Assembly (NCBI GenBank): GCA_900316315.1
Contig: ONCK01000003.1
Span: 103,969-167,968 of the forward strand
Reading direction: 5' to 3'
DNA from: an uncultured Prevotellaceae bacterium
GTDB taxonomy: Bacteria > Bacteroidota > Bacteroidia > Bacteroidales > Bacteroidaceae
DNA: 64,000 bases
The position numbers and the translations under genes are program-made. The notes under the pieces were generated by a model. The model was not told the DNA's origin. It did no database searches and worked only from the letters and a program-made list of their open reading frames with translations. Every line of letters starts with the position of its first letter. Within the stretch, counting starts at the first letter, position 1. Shown piece by piece: positions 1 through 8,644 of this stretch.

Positions 1-370
1 TGCGGCGGAAGTTGTGATCAAGATAACTGGTGAAGTCTGACTTCGTAAATTGCTTGTCAAAAAACGTTTGGCCGTCTCTCACAATGGTCAGCCGGATTGT
101 GTTATCCATATATTTGCTACCCGTCTCGCTATCCGTGATTTTGTCCAAATGCGGATCCGGCATTCGATTGACGGTATACGTATAGAGGGCGCCGCGCCAT
201 GTCGTCGTATCGGTGACCTCAGACTTCTCCATCTGTATGATGCCCTGCTTGACGGTCTCGTCAGCTGTCAAGGTGGAGTCTGCGTCGTCAGCTGTTGTGG
301 CCGTCTTATGACCGCAAGAGATTGGCAGGATAGTTGTTACGACAAGTGCGATGGCAAATAGTTTTTTCAT
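1..370 (-). CDS. Lipoprotein, DUF4738-like (3' end off the window)
   Basis: The minus-strand frame starts at 370 and stays open to the left edge (123 codons visible, no stop). It begins MKKLFAIALVVTTILPISCG: a basic start, a hydrophobic core and a lipobox ending at Cys19, so it should be a lipoprotein processed by signal peptidase II. The rest is polar and Asp/Thr-rich (TADDADST, TDTTTWRG, GQTFFDKQFTKSDF). This resembles the small DUF4738 lipoproteins of Bacteroides and Prevotella, which have no known function; that family call is from memory and only moderately secure. A -7 box (TAACTTTG, 414-407) lies about 37 nt upstream of the start. Confidence 0.72.
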   Translation of the reverse strand, partial: MKKLFAIALVVTTILPISCGHKTATTADDADSTLTADETVKQGIIQMEKSEVTDTTTWRGALYTYTVNRMPDPHLDKITDSETGSKYMDNTIRLTIVRDGQTFFDKQFTKSDFTSYLDHNFRR

Positions 371-661
371 GGCTTTTGTGCGTTGTAAAATGCGATATTT
401 TGCATACAAAGTTAGTCTAAAAGGAAAGAGTACAGAAGGATTTGTCGGGAAAAAAGCCCTCTTTCTGCATTTTTTGACCCGCAGCAAGCCAGTTCTATTC
501 TGAAGCCACAAGCCTAACAGGAAATACGAAGTCAGACTTATAGTGTTGTAAAAGAAGCACACACAGTCTCCTACCCTTCTGTTTTGCTAAGCAAAGGCGG
601 CGATAACGAGAAGCTGAGGGGGCGTCGCCAGCAGGACTTTCTCTCGAGCATGACAGGGCAC
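371..661. other. Intergenic region between two minus-strand genes
   Basis: About 290 nt separate the 3' end of the GH127-like gene from the lipoprotein start. Apart from the -7 box at 407-414, I see no convincing gene. Short open frames on both strands here overlap each other and lack recognisable protein features. Confidence 0.5.
407..414 (-). promoter_or_regulatory. -7 box for the lipoprotein gene
   Basis: On the minus strand this reads TAACTTTG, matching the Bacteroidota -7 consensus TAnnTTTG. It is placed correctly for a ~30-nt leader in front of the ATG at 370. No clear -33 TTTG was assigned. Confidence 0.6.
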
Positions 662-1774
662 TTAGGGCTTCGCTGGCACGTACACCGAGGACCAGTTGCG
701 TTCGGGTGACCAGAAGTAGGGCACAGCCTCGTACTCTCCCGCCACGGCTCCTTGTGCATCGTAGCACTGAGAGGAGAGAACGAGCGTATGGCGGTCCTTG
801 TCAAACCGGCTGGAGATCTTGTCTCCAGTGTTGATAGAGAGCTGCGGCGACATGTTTTGCAGGCTAAAGACCAACGCTCCCCGCTGCAGCGCCATCTGGT
901 CTGGATGTCGCGGTGTGATGATCCGCAGTATCGGCGTGCGAAAATCCAGCGTGATCGAGTTGTCCTTTTGCCACACGCTGTCGATGACCAGAAAGCCCTT
1001 TTCTATCTTAGGAACAATCGGCTGTCCGTTGACATACACCTTGTACTTCATCTTTTCCATGCCTCCCGCCGCGGGAATTGTCTGTCCCTCTATCCAGGCC
1101 GGCACTCGTATATGTACTGTCAGGTGCTGGCTATCGGCAGGCATCTTGAGCACCAGCATCATCCGGTTGTACCAGGGCATACTCCCTAGCAGGCTGAGGT
1201 GGAGGTCGAGGCCGGAGGACTTGATGTGGGCCTCGCTGCGAACATGCAGATTGACGTATAGATTGTCCCGGTCAAATGCATATATGAGGTCGCGCACGCG
1301 GCCAATCATCTCGCATGCCTGACGCCTGACAGCACTTTGTCCAGAGGTGTAGACTGCACCCGCAAGCTCATTGTAGAGCGTGCGCTCCAGGGCATCGCCG
1401 TATCGGCCGTCGCGTGTCTTAAGGAAAAGCTGCTCACTGAGCTGAGCCAGATGGAAAGCCGACGCCTCCCGCGTCTCAAGCCCATCCTGTCCTATCAGGG
1501 CGCCCGTCAGTTCGGTCTGAGACCATAGCGCATCCCACTCCTGCACGCAGCGACTTAGCCTGCTCTTTGACCATGATGGATTGCTTCTCCTCTCCCTTTT
1601 CAGGTCAGGATACTGCTGCTTGACAGCCCCTGTCAGATTGTTCCAAAAGAAGTCTGCAAGCTCCACGCTGTCCCCCTCCACATACTGCAAATGCTGTCCA
1701 TCCGTCCTGGCCGTCACTGTCGTCATCGCAGCCACCAGGAGAGCCATCACCATCGTTAGTCTTAGTGATTTCAT
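662..1774 (-). CDS. Secreted GH127-like (beta-L-arabinofuranosidase family) protein, shortened
   Basis: About 370 residues with an N-terminal signal peptide ([22 protein letters not shown]). The body carries landmarks of the DUF1680/GH127 family: DGRYGDALERTLYNELAGAV near residue 123, DNLYVNLHVRSEA near 170, a beta-sandwich with WIEGQTIP and VYVNGQPI, and ALQRGALVFSLQ near 320. GH127 enzymes are usually 600-700 residues and have a Cys-rich CCPPN-type active-site motif; here the matching stretch reads RRQACEMIGRVRDL with a single Cys. The N-terminal catalytic barrel is also much reduced, so catalysis is doubtful. I chose ATG 1774 because its ATGA overlaps the stop of the upstream alkylation-repair gene; ATG 1780 in the same frame is the alternative. 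Confidence 0.65.
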   Translation of the reverse strand: MKSLRLTMVMALLVAAMTTVTARTDGQHLQYVEGDSVELADFFWNNLTGAVKQQYPDLKRERRSNPSWSKSRLSRCVQEWDALWSQTELTGALIGQDGLETREASAFHLAQLSEQLFLKTRDGRYGDALERTLYNELAGAVYTSGQSAVRRQACEMIGRVRDLIYAFDRDNLYVNLHVRSEAHIKSSGLDLHLSLLGSMPWYNRMMLVLKMPADSQHLTVHIRVPAWIEGQTIPAAGGMEKMKYKVYVNGQPIVPKIEKGFLVIDSVWQKDNSITLDFRTPILRIITPRHPDQMALQRGALVFSLQNMSPQLSINTGDKISSRFDKDRHTLVLSSQCYDAQGAVAGEYEAVPYFWSPERNWSSVYVPAKP

Positions 1775-2514
1775 CTCCATATCTGTCTGTCGTCATGCAC
1801 AGGTCTATGACCAGTTTGCTGATGCTCATATCGCAATCGCTGGAGCATCATGCGGTCGGGTATAAGCAGGCGGTTGCAGCGCTCGATACGAGTCACAATG
1901 AGTTCAAAGAGGCGATCGTCTCCCCCTAGCCGTTCCAGACTGATACAGGTCTTGCGTGGGAAGGCTAAGAAGCTCACCTGATAGGCCCACGCCAGCGCAT
2001 CCTCGCTCTCCGGTCCCACAGGCCGTACATGGGAGAGCGTCTCCAGCGTGTCCGCTATACTATCGATGTTGACAAAGTAGTCCAGTATCATCACGAGGGC
2101 AAACCGTTGCTGCAGGTCAGTCGGGCCTGCGAGATAGGGCGCAAGAAACCTGTGCATCATCTCGGGGTGATTGAGGGCGCGATGAGCTGACAGGCAAATG
2201 GCATCGCAGAGCTGTCGGCTGTCTATCTCGGGGACATAGTCCGCAAGGCGACGGAGAAAGTCCGAGTCGTTCATCGTCGTATTGTCCAATATATTCACTG
2301 CCAATACCACATCCTCATACCGTCCGCGGCCCATCAGATCAGTCACTACCTTCTCCCAGTCCGCTTGTCGCGCCAGCGTCCTCGCCACCTCTGCGAGCGT
2401 ACCGAGAGGGATACCCACCAACGGGCGGGCTTCGCGCGGATAGTGCTGTAGCATTCTGGACAGATAGCCGGCGTCCCTCAGTTTCTCCATTTCAGCAAAA
2501 ATCTGTGCTTTCAT
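1771..2514 (-). CDS. AlkD-like DNA alkylation repair protein (HEAT repeats)
   Basis: About 247 residues, all helical, matching the DNA_alkylation_repair family (PF08713). There is an early [24 protein letters not shown] segment, then paired helices, a [14 protein letters not shown] segment equivalent to the 'idnWdlcD' landmark, [14 protein letters not shown], and a late RIERCNRLL segment. AlkD-type glycosylases remove cationic alkylated purines without flipping the base. ATG 2514 is preferred over an upstream in-frame ATG at 2547 because a -7 box (TAACTTTG) lies at 2530-2523, inside the longer version. The mRNA would then have almost no leader. The 3' end overlaps the GH127-like gene by 4 nt, suggesting translational coupling between two functionally unrelated genes. 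Confidence 0.72.
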   Translation of the reverse strand: MKAQIFAEMEKLRDAGYLSRMLQHYPREARPLVGIPLGTLAEVARTLARQADWEKVVTDLMGRGRYEDVVLAVNILDNTTMNDSDFLRRLADYVPEIDSRQLCDAICLSAHRALNHPEMMHRFLAPYLAGPTDLQQRFALVMILDYFVNIDSIADTLETLSHVRPVGPESEDALAWAYQVSFLAFPRKTCISLERLGGDDRLFELIVTRIERCNRLLIPDRMMLQRLRYEHQQTGHRPVHDDRQIWR

Positions 2515-2522
2515 ACTTGTTG

Positions 2523-2530
2523 CAAAGTTA
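2523..2530 (-). promoter_or_regulatory. -7 box deciding the start of the AlkD-like gene
   Basis: Minus strand TAACTTTG. The distance to ATG 2514 is only 8 nt, so transcription should begin within a few bases of the start codon. Confidence 0.6.
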
Positions 2531-2613
2531 GTAAAAACACCCAACAAACCGCAATTTTTTACTCATGCAAAAAAAATATCTCTTTTTTTCCTTCACGCCT
2601 GCCACGAAAACAC

Positions 2614-2621
2614 TACATTTG
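2614..2621 (+). promoter_or_regulatory. -7 box for reverse rubrerythrin
   Basis: Plus strand TACATTTG, matching TAnnTTTG, about 58 nt before ATG 2680. It lies back-to-back with the promoter of the AlkD-like gene. Confidence 0.5.
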
Positions 2622-2679
2622 TGTCCAAATCTCTGCAAATTGGGAACGGAGATTATATAAAATCAAAAAGACAGAAGTA

Positions 2680-3234
2680 ATGAAAAAGAAATTTGTTTGC
2701 GCCGTATGCGGATACGTATACGAAGGCGACGCAGCCCCTGAGAAGTGCCCCATCTGCGGCGCACCGGCATCCAAGTTCAATGAGTTTAAGGAAGATGAGC
2801 CCATCCACTTTGCCACAGAGCACAAGATTGGTATCACAGAGGGCATCGACCCCGAAATACTCCAGGGCCTTCAGGCTCACGCCCAGAGTGAGTGTGGTGA
2901 AGTCGGAATGTATCTCGCCATGGCAAGACAAGCCGACCGCGAAGGCTATCCAGAGATAGCCGAGGCCTTCAAGCGCTACGCCTACGAGGAAGCCGATCAT
3001 GCCTCCCGATTTATCGAAATGCTGGGCGAAGTCGTAAGTGATACCAAGACCAATCTGGCCAACCGTATCGCTGCAGAAGCCGGCGCTTGTGCCGACAAAA
3101 ACCGTATCGCCCTGCTTGCCAAGAAGGACAATCTGGACGCTATCCATGACAGCGTCCACGAAATGGCCAAGGACGAGGCCCGCCACTGCCGTGGATTCCA
3201 AGGCCTCTACGAGCGATTTTTTGATAAAAAGTAA
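2680..3234 (+). CDS. Reverse rubrerythrin (N-terminal rubredoxin, C-terminal ferritin-like)
   Basis: 184 residues. An N-terminal rubredoxin-type Fe(SCys)4 site is formed by C7-x2-C10 and C23-x2-C26 ([18 protein letters not shown]). From about residue 60 there is a four-helix ferritin-like di-iron domain with Glu/His ligands in [23 protein letters not shown] and [12 protein letters not shown]. The domain order is the reverse of classical rubrerythrin and matches 'reverse rubrerythrin' peroxidases, which reduce H2O2 to water with electrons from NADH via rubredoxin-type centres. This is a cytoplasmic oxidative-stress enzyme, in keeping with an anaerobe that also carries ahpCF in this window. It is followed by a strong terminator and is probably monocistronic. 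Confidence 0.9.
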   Translation: MKKKFVCAVCGYVYEGDAAPEKCPICGAPASKFNEFKEDEPIHFATEHKIGITEGIDPEILQGLQAHAQSECGEVGMYLAMARQADREGYPEIAEAFKRYAYEEADHASRFIEMLGEVVSDTKTNLANRIAAEAGACADKNRIALLAKKDNLDAIHDSVHEMAKDEARHCRGFQGLYERFFDKK

Positions 3235-3269
3235 GGCTTATAGGAGAAACAAATTTATCGACTGATTAA

Positions 3270-3307
3270 GGACGGAAGCACAGCAATGACCGCTTCCGTC
3301 CTTTTTG
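3270..3307 (+). terminator. Rho-independent terminator after rubrerythrin
   Basis: The 10-bp stem GGACGGAAGC (3270-3279) pairs with GCTTCCGTCC (3292-3301), with a 12-nt loop and a following CTTTTTG tract. Confidence 0.85.
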
Positions 3308-3405
3308 TATAGACACTCCTAATGCATCAACGAAGCTGCCAATCCTTATTTCAATTAAGCCGATAAAAGAAAGTGACGATGAGTAGGATTTTTGGTGAGG
3401 AAATT

Positions 3406-3449
3406 TACCCTTCAAGAATAACGGTTTTTCAGTTATTATTTGAAGGGTA
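3406..3449. repeat. Stem-loop, 16 bp with one bulge
   Basis: TACCCTTCAA (3406-3415) pairs with TTGAAGGGTA (3440-3449), and AATAAC (3417-3422) with GTTATT (3432-3437); the loop is about 9 nt. A second small hairpin, GACTCC-agt-GGAGTC (3454-3468) followed by CCCTTTT, comes directly after it. The pair could be a terminator or attenuator, or the remains of a mobile-element end; no neighbouring gene explains it. Confidence 0.6.
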
Positions 3450-3573
3450 TCTTGACTCCAAGTGGAGTCCCCTTTTAATATTTAATTATTAAGGCTCCCG
3501 CTCGAATGATACCTCATTAAATTTAAGCTGAAAAGCTGAAAAAGTCCACTTGGTAAATAGCATATAAAAAAAA

Positions 3574-3744
3574 CTAACAATCAATAAAGTACGATCCATC
3601 TTCCTCTACTCTACCACGCATGCCAGCACCCAGAAAGGACTTAAAAGTCTTAAATAACTGGCCACAAAGAGGCCTCCAGACATGCAACAGCCCATCGTTT
3701 CCCTCATTTTCCCGCCACTTGAGGCTTACATTAGCTACGTCCAT
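3574..3744 (-). CDS. Small hypothetical ORF of 56 codons
   Basis: A minus-strand frame ATG 3744 to TAG 3576-3574 encodes a 56-residue peptide starting MDVANVSLKWRENEG and ending EEDGSYFIDC. Its amino-acid composition is protein-like and it has no internal repeats, but I do not recognise it. An in-frame stop lies just upstream, next to a run of seven A residues (A AAA AAC on this strand). It could be a genuine small protein, the tail of a decayed gene, or chance. Confidence 0.25.
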   Translation of the reverse strand: MDVANVSLKWRENEGNDGLLHVWRPLCGQLFKTFKSFLGAGMRGRVEEDGSYFIDC

Positions 3745-4148
3745 TTCCGCTATTCGAACGTTTTTTTAAAGAAATCGCAAGATTATCAGACATTTGTTCA
3801 TTTCTTCGGGCATTGCAAAGGGTTACTGGTCAATTCTGTCAAAGCATCATGCAAAAATTTTCGGTTCGTCCGAATTTCGGAATGATAAAAGTATACAAGA
3901 CCATCGTGGTCGACCTCGACACATGGCGCATCATCTATAATGCCGCCCGAGCATCACTGCTGGGGCGGCATCTATACAATCATCAAGATATTTTGACAGA
4001 AAAGTTTCCTCTTATGCTTGGGCAAGACACTGGGCAGGCCGAGTAGTCGACACGGGCAGTGCCACAGGAGCGGAAGCTTCTCGAGAAATGAAAAAGGTTT
4101 GCTTGGCTATATCGCAAGATCGACCGCAGGACGGATGGGTAAGAGACG

Positions 4149-4355
4149 CTAGTAGTACAACTCGGGCGGCAAGCTGACATAATCGCCGTCGTCCTCGATG
4201 ATGACTTGTTCCTCACGGGCTAACCATCCGATGGCCATGTCAAGGGCGCGATGAGACAGGCCTGTGGCTTGGGCCAAATCCGAATATCTGTATCGCCATC
4301 CGGACTGACGACTCAAAAACCGCCATAAGGCGGATGCGCTGTTTCCTATATCCAT
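4149..4355 (-). CDS. Winged helix-turn-helix protein, DUF2582 type
   Basis: 68 residues: MDIGNSASALWRFLSRQ, then a YSDLAQATGLSHRALDMAIGWLAREEQV recognition-helix region, and a short beta wing ending VSLPPELYY. This matches the small stand-alone wHTH family DUF2582 (PF10771) found throughout Bacteroidales, which lacks a sensor domain. The 'AIGWLAREEQVII..D' pattern is characteristic. It is presumed to bind nucleic acid; target unknown. It stands alone, divergent from the AraC-type regulator. Confidence 0.75.
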   Translation of the reverse strand: MDIGNSASALWRFLSRQSGWRYRYSDLAQATGLSHRALDMAIGWLAREEQVIIEDDGDYVSLPPELYY

Positions 4356-4532
4356 ATCTGACTGTGTGTTTCTTCATGCAATTTTACATGTATTTCGGAC
4401 AAACTGTGCATTCAAAAGGTAGGAAACAATATTCGATAAGAGAACACGAAGAAGATATAAACTCTATTTTAGACAAAAAGGGTGGATGAGTCGCCATTTT
4501 ATCCCGAATTTTGGGGACAAAATCGATGGGAT

Positions 4533-5444
4533 ATGAAAAAAGCAATAGTCGAAGTGGGAACGGACCTGCTCACTGTACAAAACCCGCTGGTGGACTATCA
4601 CGACGGGGAGGTGGCCATACTGGACAATGTGAAGGGACTCCAGAATATCGACTCCATGAAACTGGACCTCGATGCCGTCATCCTCTGCACAAAGGGACGT
4701 ATACAGCTAGAGAAGGGCGTGCATCCGCTGCTGCTCCACGAGAACGATGTGATCGTGTGCCCCCACGGGGTCATCCTCGACAACTATATGATTAGCCCCG
4801 ACTTTGAGTGCAAGATTCTGTGCCTCTCTGAGCATATCATGAGACAGCTCCTGCGGGCCAATGCCAAGACTTGGGAGACGTCGGTCTACATCAACAGGCA
4901 ATTTGTCTTTACCCTGGAGCCAGAACACGCGGAGCAATTTCAACTATACTATGCCTTGATACGCTCCAAGATCAACCACAAGCAGATGACTTACCAGAAG
5001 GAGACGATACAGAGCCTCCTGCAAGCCCTGCTGCTGGACCTGACAGCTACGATGCAGCAAAATGAGGTCAGCAAGGGACAAAACGATCTGTCGCACAAGA
5101 AACAGATCTTCCAGCAATTTCTCAACCTATTGACGTCGACCGAGCCTAAGCGACAGACGGTCAGATACTACGCCTCGCGACTCAATATCACGCCAAAATA
5201 TCTCTCCAATATCTGTAAAGAGTACAGCGACAAGTCACCGCTCAAATGGATTGAGCAGTATGTGCTCGATGACATACGCTATGATCTGAAGAATACGGAC
5301 ATGACTATCAAGGAGATTGCCAATCACCTAGGATTTTGCAATCTAGCATTTTTTGGCTCCTTTGTGCGCCATCACTTCGGCGTGTCGCCCAAGTATCTCC
5401 GATGTAAATATCTCGCGGAGACGCCGATTAAGTCTAAGGACTGA
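4533..5444 (+). CDS. AraC-family transcriptional regulator
   Basis: About 303 residues. The N-terminal half is a cupin-like sensor (LHENDVIVCPHGVILDNYMI). The C-terminal ~100 residues carry the two helix-turn-helix motifs of AraC/XylS proteins: TVRYYASRLNITPKYLSNICKEY, then MTIKEIANHLGFCNLAFFGSFVRHHFGVSPKYLR. I start it at ATG 4533 (MKKAIVEVG); an in-frame ATG at 4482 would add 17 unusual residues (MDESPFYPEFWGQNRWD). It is convergent with the glycerol operon and ends 100 nt from that operon's last gene. The ligand and regulon cannot be read from sequence; control of the adjacent glp operon is possible but not shown. Confidence 0.85.
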   Translation: MKKAIVEVGTDLLTVQNPLVDYHDGEVAILDNVKGLQNIDSMKLDLDAVILCTKGRIQLEKGVHPLLLHENDVIVCPHGVILDNYMISPDFECKILCLSEHIMRQLLRANAKTWETSVYINRQFVFTLEPEHAEQFQLYYALIRSKINHKQMTYQKETIQSLLQALLLDLTATMQQNEVSKGQNDLSHKKQIFQQFLNLLTSTEPKRQTVRYYASRLNITPKYLSNICKEYSDKSPLKWIEQYVLDDIRYDLKNTDMTIKEIANHLGFCNLAFFGSFVRHHFGVSPKYLRCKYLAETPIKSKD

Positions 5445-5544
5445 GTGGCACAGGCGCACTACGGGTGATTTTTTTAAAAAACAGTTCCGCCATCCTGCTG
5501 CGAGAGATGATGACGGAACCGTAGAGGGCAAATAGCAGTGGATA

Positions 5545-6375
5545 TCAGCTGTGGGCCTCCTCGAGGAGACGACCGAGCTCCTCTATATTCTGAAGCGTGA
5601 GGTCGGGCGGATTGGGCGCACTCTGGGCGACCTCGAGTGTGGTCTCGCCAGAGAGTACGAGCACACCAAGACAATGGGCATTTTGTGCCATTTTAATATC
5701 GGTATAGATGCGATCGCCGACCATGGCAATCTGGGCGGGCTGCAGACCTCGCTGCTGCTCGATGCCAACGAGCATATTGGGGTCTGGCTTGCCGAGCGTG
5801 ATATCGGGCTTGCGGCCTGTAGCACTCTCGAGGCTCTTGCAGATACTGCCGCAGTCGACAAGGATGGTGCGCTCATTGGTGGGACAGACTTTGTCCGGAT
5901 TGGTCGCAATATAAGGGATGCCCTGGGCAATCCACCATGCAGCGCGGCAAAGACGCGGATAGACCAGCGACTTGTCAAAGGCGGCGACGATGATATCGGG
6001 CACGTCGTCGGGGTCGTCGGCCGTAGAGATGAAACCGGCCTTCTCAAACTGGCTAATCATGCTGGGAGTGCCGAGAAGGAAGAGACGCTTGGCCTCCGGA
6101 TAATGGGCATGGATATAGTCAATCGTGGCCACTGTCGTAGTGTACATCTCCTCCTCGGTGGCCTCAATGCCCATACGGTGGAGCTTTGCGAGATAGTCGT
6201 CAAGGGAAGACGAGGGATTGTTGGTCAAAAATGAGTAGGTGATGCCCAGTCTCGTGAGCTTTTGTAGAAAGGGTATCGTAAAGGGGAAAATCTGACTTCC
6301 CATATAAATCGTGCCATCCATGTCCAGGGCGACGTGGCGTATCTGGGAGAGTCTTGCCTTAAGAACTTGATCCAT
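5545..6375 (-). CDS. HAD-IIA sugar/glycerol phosphatase, NagD-like
   Basis: 276 residues of the HAD superfamily, subclass IIA. The nucleophile and acid Asp are D18 and D20 in ALDMDGTIYMG, motif II is FLTNNPSS, the C2 cap lies in the middle, motif III Lys is in TLGKPDPNML, and motif IV is MVGDRIYTDI. NagD-type enzymes dephosphorylate small phosphorylated metabolites; some relatives are glycerol-3-phosphate or phosphoglycolate phosphatases. It lies 39 nt downstream of glpT as the last gene of the glycerol operon, so glycerol phosphate is an attractive substrate, but that is inference from context only. Confidence 0.85.
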   Translation of the reverse strand: MDQVLKARLSQIRHVALDMDGTIYMGSQIFPFTIPFLQKLTRLGITYSFLTNNPSSSLDDYLAKLHRMGIEATEEEMYTTTVATIDYIHAHYPEAKRLFLLGTPSMISQFEKAGFISTADDPDDVPDIIVAAFDKSLVYPRLCRAAWWIAQGIPYIATNPDKVCPTNERTILVDCGSICKSLESATGRKPDITLGKPDPNMLVGIEQQRGLQPAQIAMVGDRIYTDIKMAQNAHCLGVLVLSGETTLEVAQSAPNPPDLTLQNIEELGRLLEEAHS

Positions 6376-6414
6376 GTGTGCTGTGTGTGTTTTTTATTTG
6401 GTCAATATATAAAT

Positions 6415-7800
6415 TTAATGATTTTGACGAGAGCGTTCGCGCTCGGCATTGTAGGTGAGCAACATGAAGAAGATGGAGACGAGACAACTGCCGATGAGCA
6501 GGACAAAAGTCCAGTTCCATCCCGCATGCTGGGCGACATAGCCGATGACGACATTGGCAAGCAGGGCTGTGCCCAGTACGTATCCCATGAAGCCCGTGAG
6601 CCCGGCGGCGGTGCCGGCTGCATTTTTGGGGGCCAAGTCAAGAGCCTGGACGCCGATAAGCATCACGGGGCCATAGATGAAAAAGCCGATGCAAATAAGG
6701 CAGGTGATAACCACATTAATATTGTCGATATTCTGCCAGTACAGAAAGATGAAGACAGCGACCAAAGTCATGAAGAGAATGGTGGGCACGGCACGCCGCC
6801 CATGGAAGACATGGTCACTCAGCCATCCACAGACCAGTGTACCGGGGATGGCCGCAGCCTCATAGGCAAAGTAAGCCCAACCCGCATCCTTGATGTTAAT
6901 GCCCTTTTCGGTCAAGATGGTCGGCGCCCAGTCGAGACAGCCGTAGCGTACCATATAGACAAAGGCATTGGCAAAGGCGATGTACCACAGAAATCTATTG
7001 GAGAGGACGGTGTGAAAGATTTCCTTAGTACTCAGGACGCTCTCAGATTTTTCGCTATAAGTGCCAGAATAGTCGTTGCGCCACTTCTCAATAGAGGGCA
7101 GACCGCAGCTCTGCGGCGTGTCACGTATCATACAGTAGGCGAAGATGGCAACTAGAATGGCAACACAGGCGGGAAAGAGATAAGTGCCTATCAGAAAATA
7201 TCGCTGCGTGTCTGCGCCGTAAAACCAGCTGCCGAACCACATGGCTCCATATACGGCCATGGGGCCGACCAGAGCGCCTCCAACATTGTGGGCGCAATTC
7301 CACACAGACATCCAGGTACCACGTTCCTTGCGGCTGAACCAGTGGGTCATGACTCTGCCGCAGGGAGGCCAGCCCATGCCGTTGAACCAGCCGACCAGAA
7401 AATTGAGCGCCGCCATTATCACGATGGCCAGAGTCTTGTGCTCAGGCCCAATACACTGTATCGGAACAATCATAAACATCATAGACAGGGCGGCAAGTGC
7501 AAGTCCGAGGGGCAAAAACTTGCGTGCATCACTCCGGTCACTGACACTAGCCATGATAAACTTGGAGAAGCCATAAGCAATGGCATTCATGGAGAGCACA
7601 ATACCGAGCTCGCCCTTCTCAAAACCAAACGGGGCCAGCATAGGGATGGCCATCGAGAAATTCTTACGGACAATATAAAAGCCTGCGTACCCGAAAAAGA
7701 TGCCTAAAAATACTTGTAAGCGCAACTTGCGATATTTGGCATCAACATCTGGGCCCGTCATTTCTGCCTTGTAAGCGGGAGGATTCAGAAAGCTAAACAT
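6415..7800 (-). CDS. glpT: Glycerol-3-phosphate transporter GlpT (OPA-family MFS)
   Basis: 461 residues with twelve predicted membrane segments. The N-terminus (FLNPPAYKAEM...FGYAGFYIVRKNFSMAIP) is typical of the organophosphate:phosphate antiporter family. R45 lies at the same number as the substrate-binding Arg45 of E. coli GlpT, and YMVRYGCLDWAPTILTEKG carries the equivalent of Arg269. It would exchange external glycerol-3-phosphate for internal phosphate in the inner membrane. It is the penultimate gene of the operon, 67 nt after glpF. Confidence 0.92.
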   Translation of the reverse strand: MFSFLNPPAYKAEMTGPDVDAKYRKLRLQVFLGIFFGYAGFYIVRKNFSMAIPMLAPFGFEKGELGIVLSMNAIAYGFSKFIMASVSDRSDARKFLPLGLALAALSMMFMIVPIQCIGPEHKTLAIVIMAALNFLVGWFNGMGWPPCGRVMTHWFSRKERGTWMSVWNCAHNVGGALVGPMAVYGAMWFGSWFYGADTQRYFLIGTYLFPACVAILVAIFAYCMIRDTPQSCGLPSIEKWRNDYSGTYSEKSESVLSTKEIFHTVLSNRFLWYIAFANAFVYMVRYGCLDWAPTILTEKGINIKDAGWAYFAYEAAAIPGTLVCGWLSDHVFHGRRAVPTILFMTLVAVFIFLYWQNIDNINVVITCLICIGFFIYGPVMLIGVQALDLAPKNAAGTAAGLTGFMGYVLGTALLANVVIGYVAQHAGWNWTFVLLIGSCLVSIFFMLLTYNAERERSRQNH

Positions 7801-7867
7801 AGCTGATATTTATTTTATTTAGATTAAATTTGATTTCGTCACGCAAAAGATCATATCTGATTTTACC

Positions 7868-8620
7868 TCAGCAAAATCCCATCAATCTGCCGACCCAAGC
7901 AGCCACCACAGCACCGAGCAAAGGGCCGACTACAGGGACCCAGCTGTAGCTCCAGCCGCTGTCGCACTTATTCTTGAGAGGAAGTATGGCATGGGCAATA
8001 CGAGGTGCCAGATCGCGGGCCGGATTGATCGCATAGCCTGTGGCTCCGCCGAGGCTCATGCCTATGGCCACGATGATGAGGGTCACAGGAAAGGCGTTTG
8101 CCCCGCCCAGATTGACAGGTACTGTAATGCCGGACAAATAGTTGGACGGAGAGAGACACAATATCAGCAGCACCAGGACAAACGTGCCAACAGCCTCTGC
8201 AAAGAGATTGCGCACCTTGTGCCCCTGTATGGCTGGCATCGTACAAAATGTATTGAGTTTGGTCATACCATCAGGCGTGGCATCGTAGTGGTCTTTGTAA
8301 AAGAGGTATACGAGTATGGCTCCGACAAAGCTACCCAGCAACTGCGCCAGACAATAAGGCAAAACATAAGACCAATCAAACAAGCCCGCCAAGGCCAATC
8401 CCAAAGACACGGCGGGATTGAGATGAGCGCCAGAGTTATGCGCCACAAATACGCCGCACATCACGGCCAGTCCCCAGCCCAGAGCGATGACAATCCATCC
8501 GCCGCCCTGAGCCTTTGACCGATAGAGTGCTGTGGCCGCACATACTCCGTCTCCCATTAAGATGAGGATTAGTGTGCCGAGGAACTCAAGCAGACAGCAG
8601 TGAAACAATTGCGCATCCAT
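7868..8620 (-). CDS. glpF: Glycerol uptake facilitator GlpF (aquaglyceroporin)
   Basis: 250 residues, MIP family, six membrane helices and two half-helices with NPA boxes (HLNPAVSLG at residues 67-75 and INPARDLAPR at 198-207). The Asp directly after the second NPA-Arg is the hallmark of glycerol-conducting rather than water-only channels. It lets glycerol diffuse into the cell, where GlpK traps it; glpK lies 24 nt upstream in the same operon. Confidence 0.93.
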   Translation of the reverse strand: MDAQLFHCCLLEFLGTLILILMGDGVCAATALYRSKAQGGGWIVIALGWGLAVMCGVFVAHNSGAHLNPAVSLGLALAGLFDWSYVLPYCLAQLLGSFVGAILVYLFYKDHYDATPDGMTKLNTFCTMPAIQGHKVRNLFAEAVGTFVLVLLILCLSPSNYLSGITVPVNLGGANAFPVTLIIVAIGMSLGGATGYAINPARDLAPRIAHAILPLKNKCDSGWSYSWVPVVGPLLGAVVAAWVGRLMGFC

Positions 8621-8644
8621 ATAAGACCAATAATGTTCTCGGAT

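Larger units (their letters stand above)
3308..4148. other. Gene-poor 840-nt stretch with hairpins
   Basis: No recognisable gene. It holds two strong stem-loops (3406-3449 and 3454-3468) and a distant inverted pair, CCAAGTGGA near 3457 with TCCACTTGG near 3545. A small minus-strand open frame lies at 3574-3744. A longer plus-strand frame at 3813-4046 has no recognisable domain and was not called. Confidence 0.5.

Noticed and set aside
3813..4046. 77-codon plus-strand frame in the gene-poor stretch
   Set aside because: No recognisable motif, no promoter and overlapping frames; weaker than the small minus-strand frame.
6334..7155. 273-codon plus-strand frame
   Set aside because: Low-complexity charged translation, antisense to glpT.
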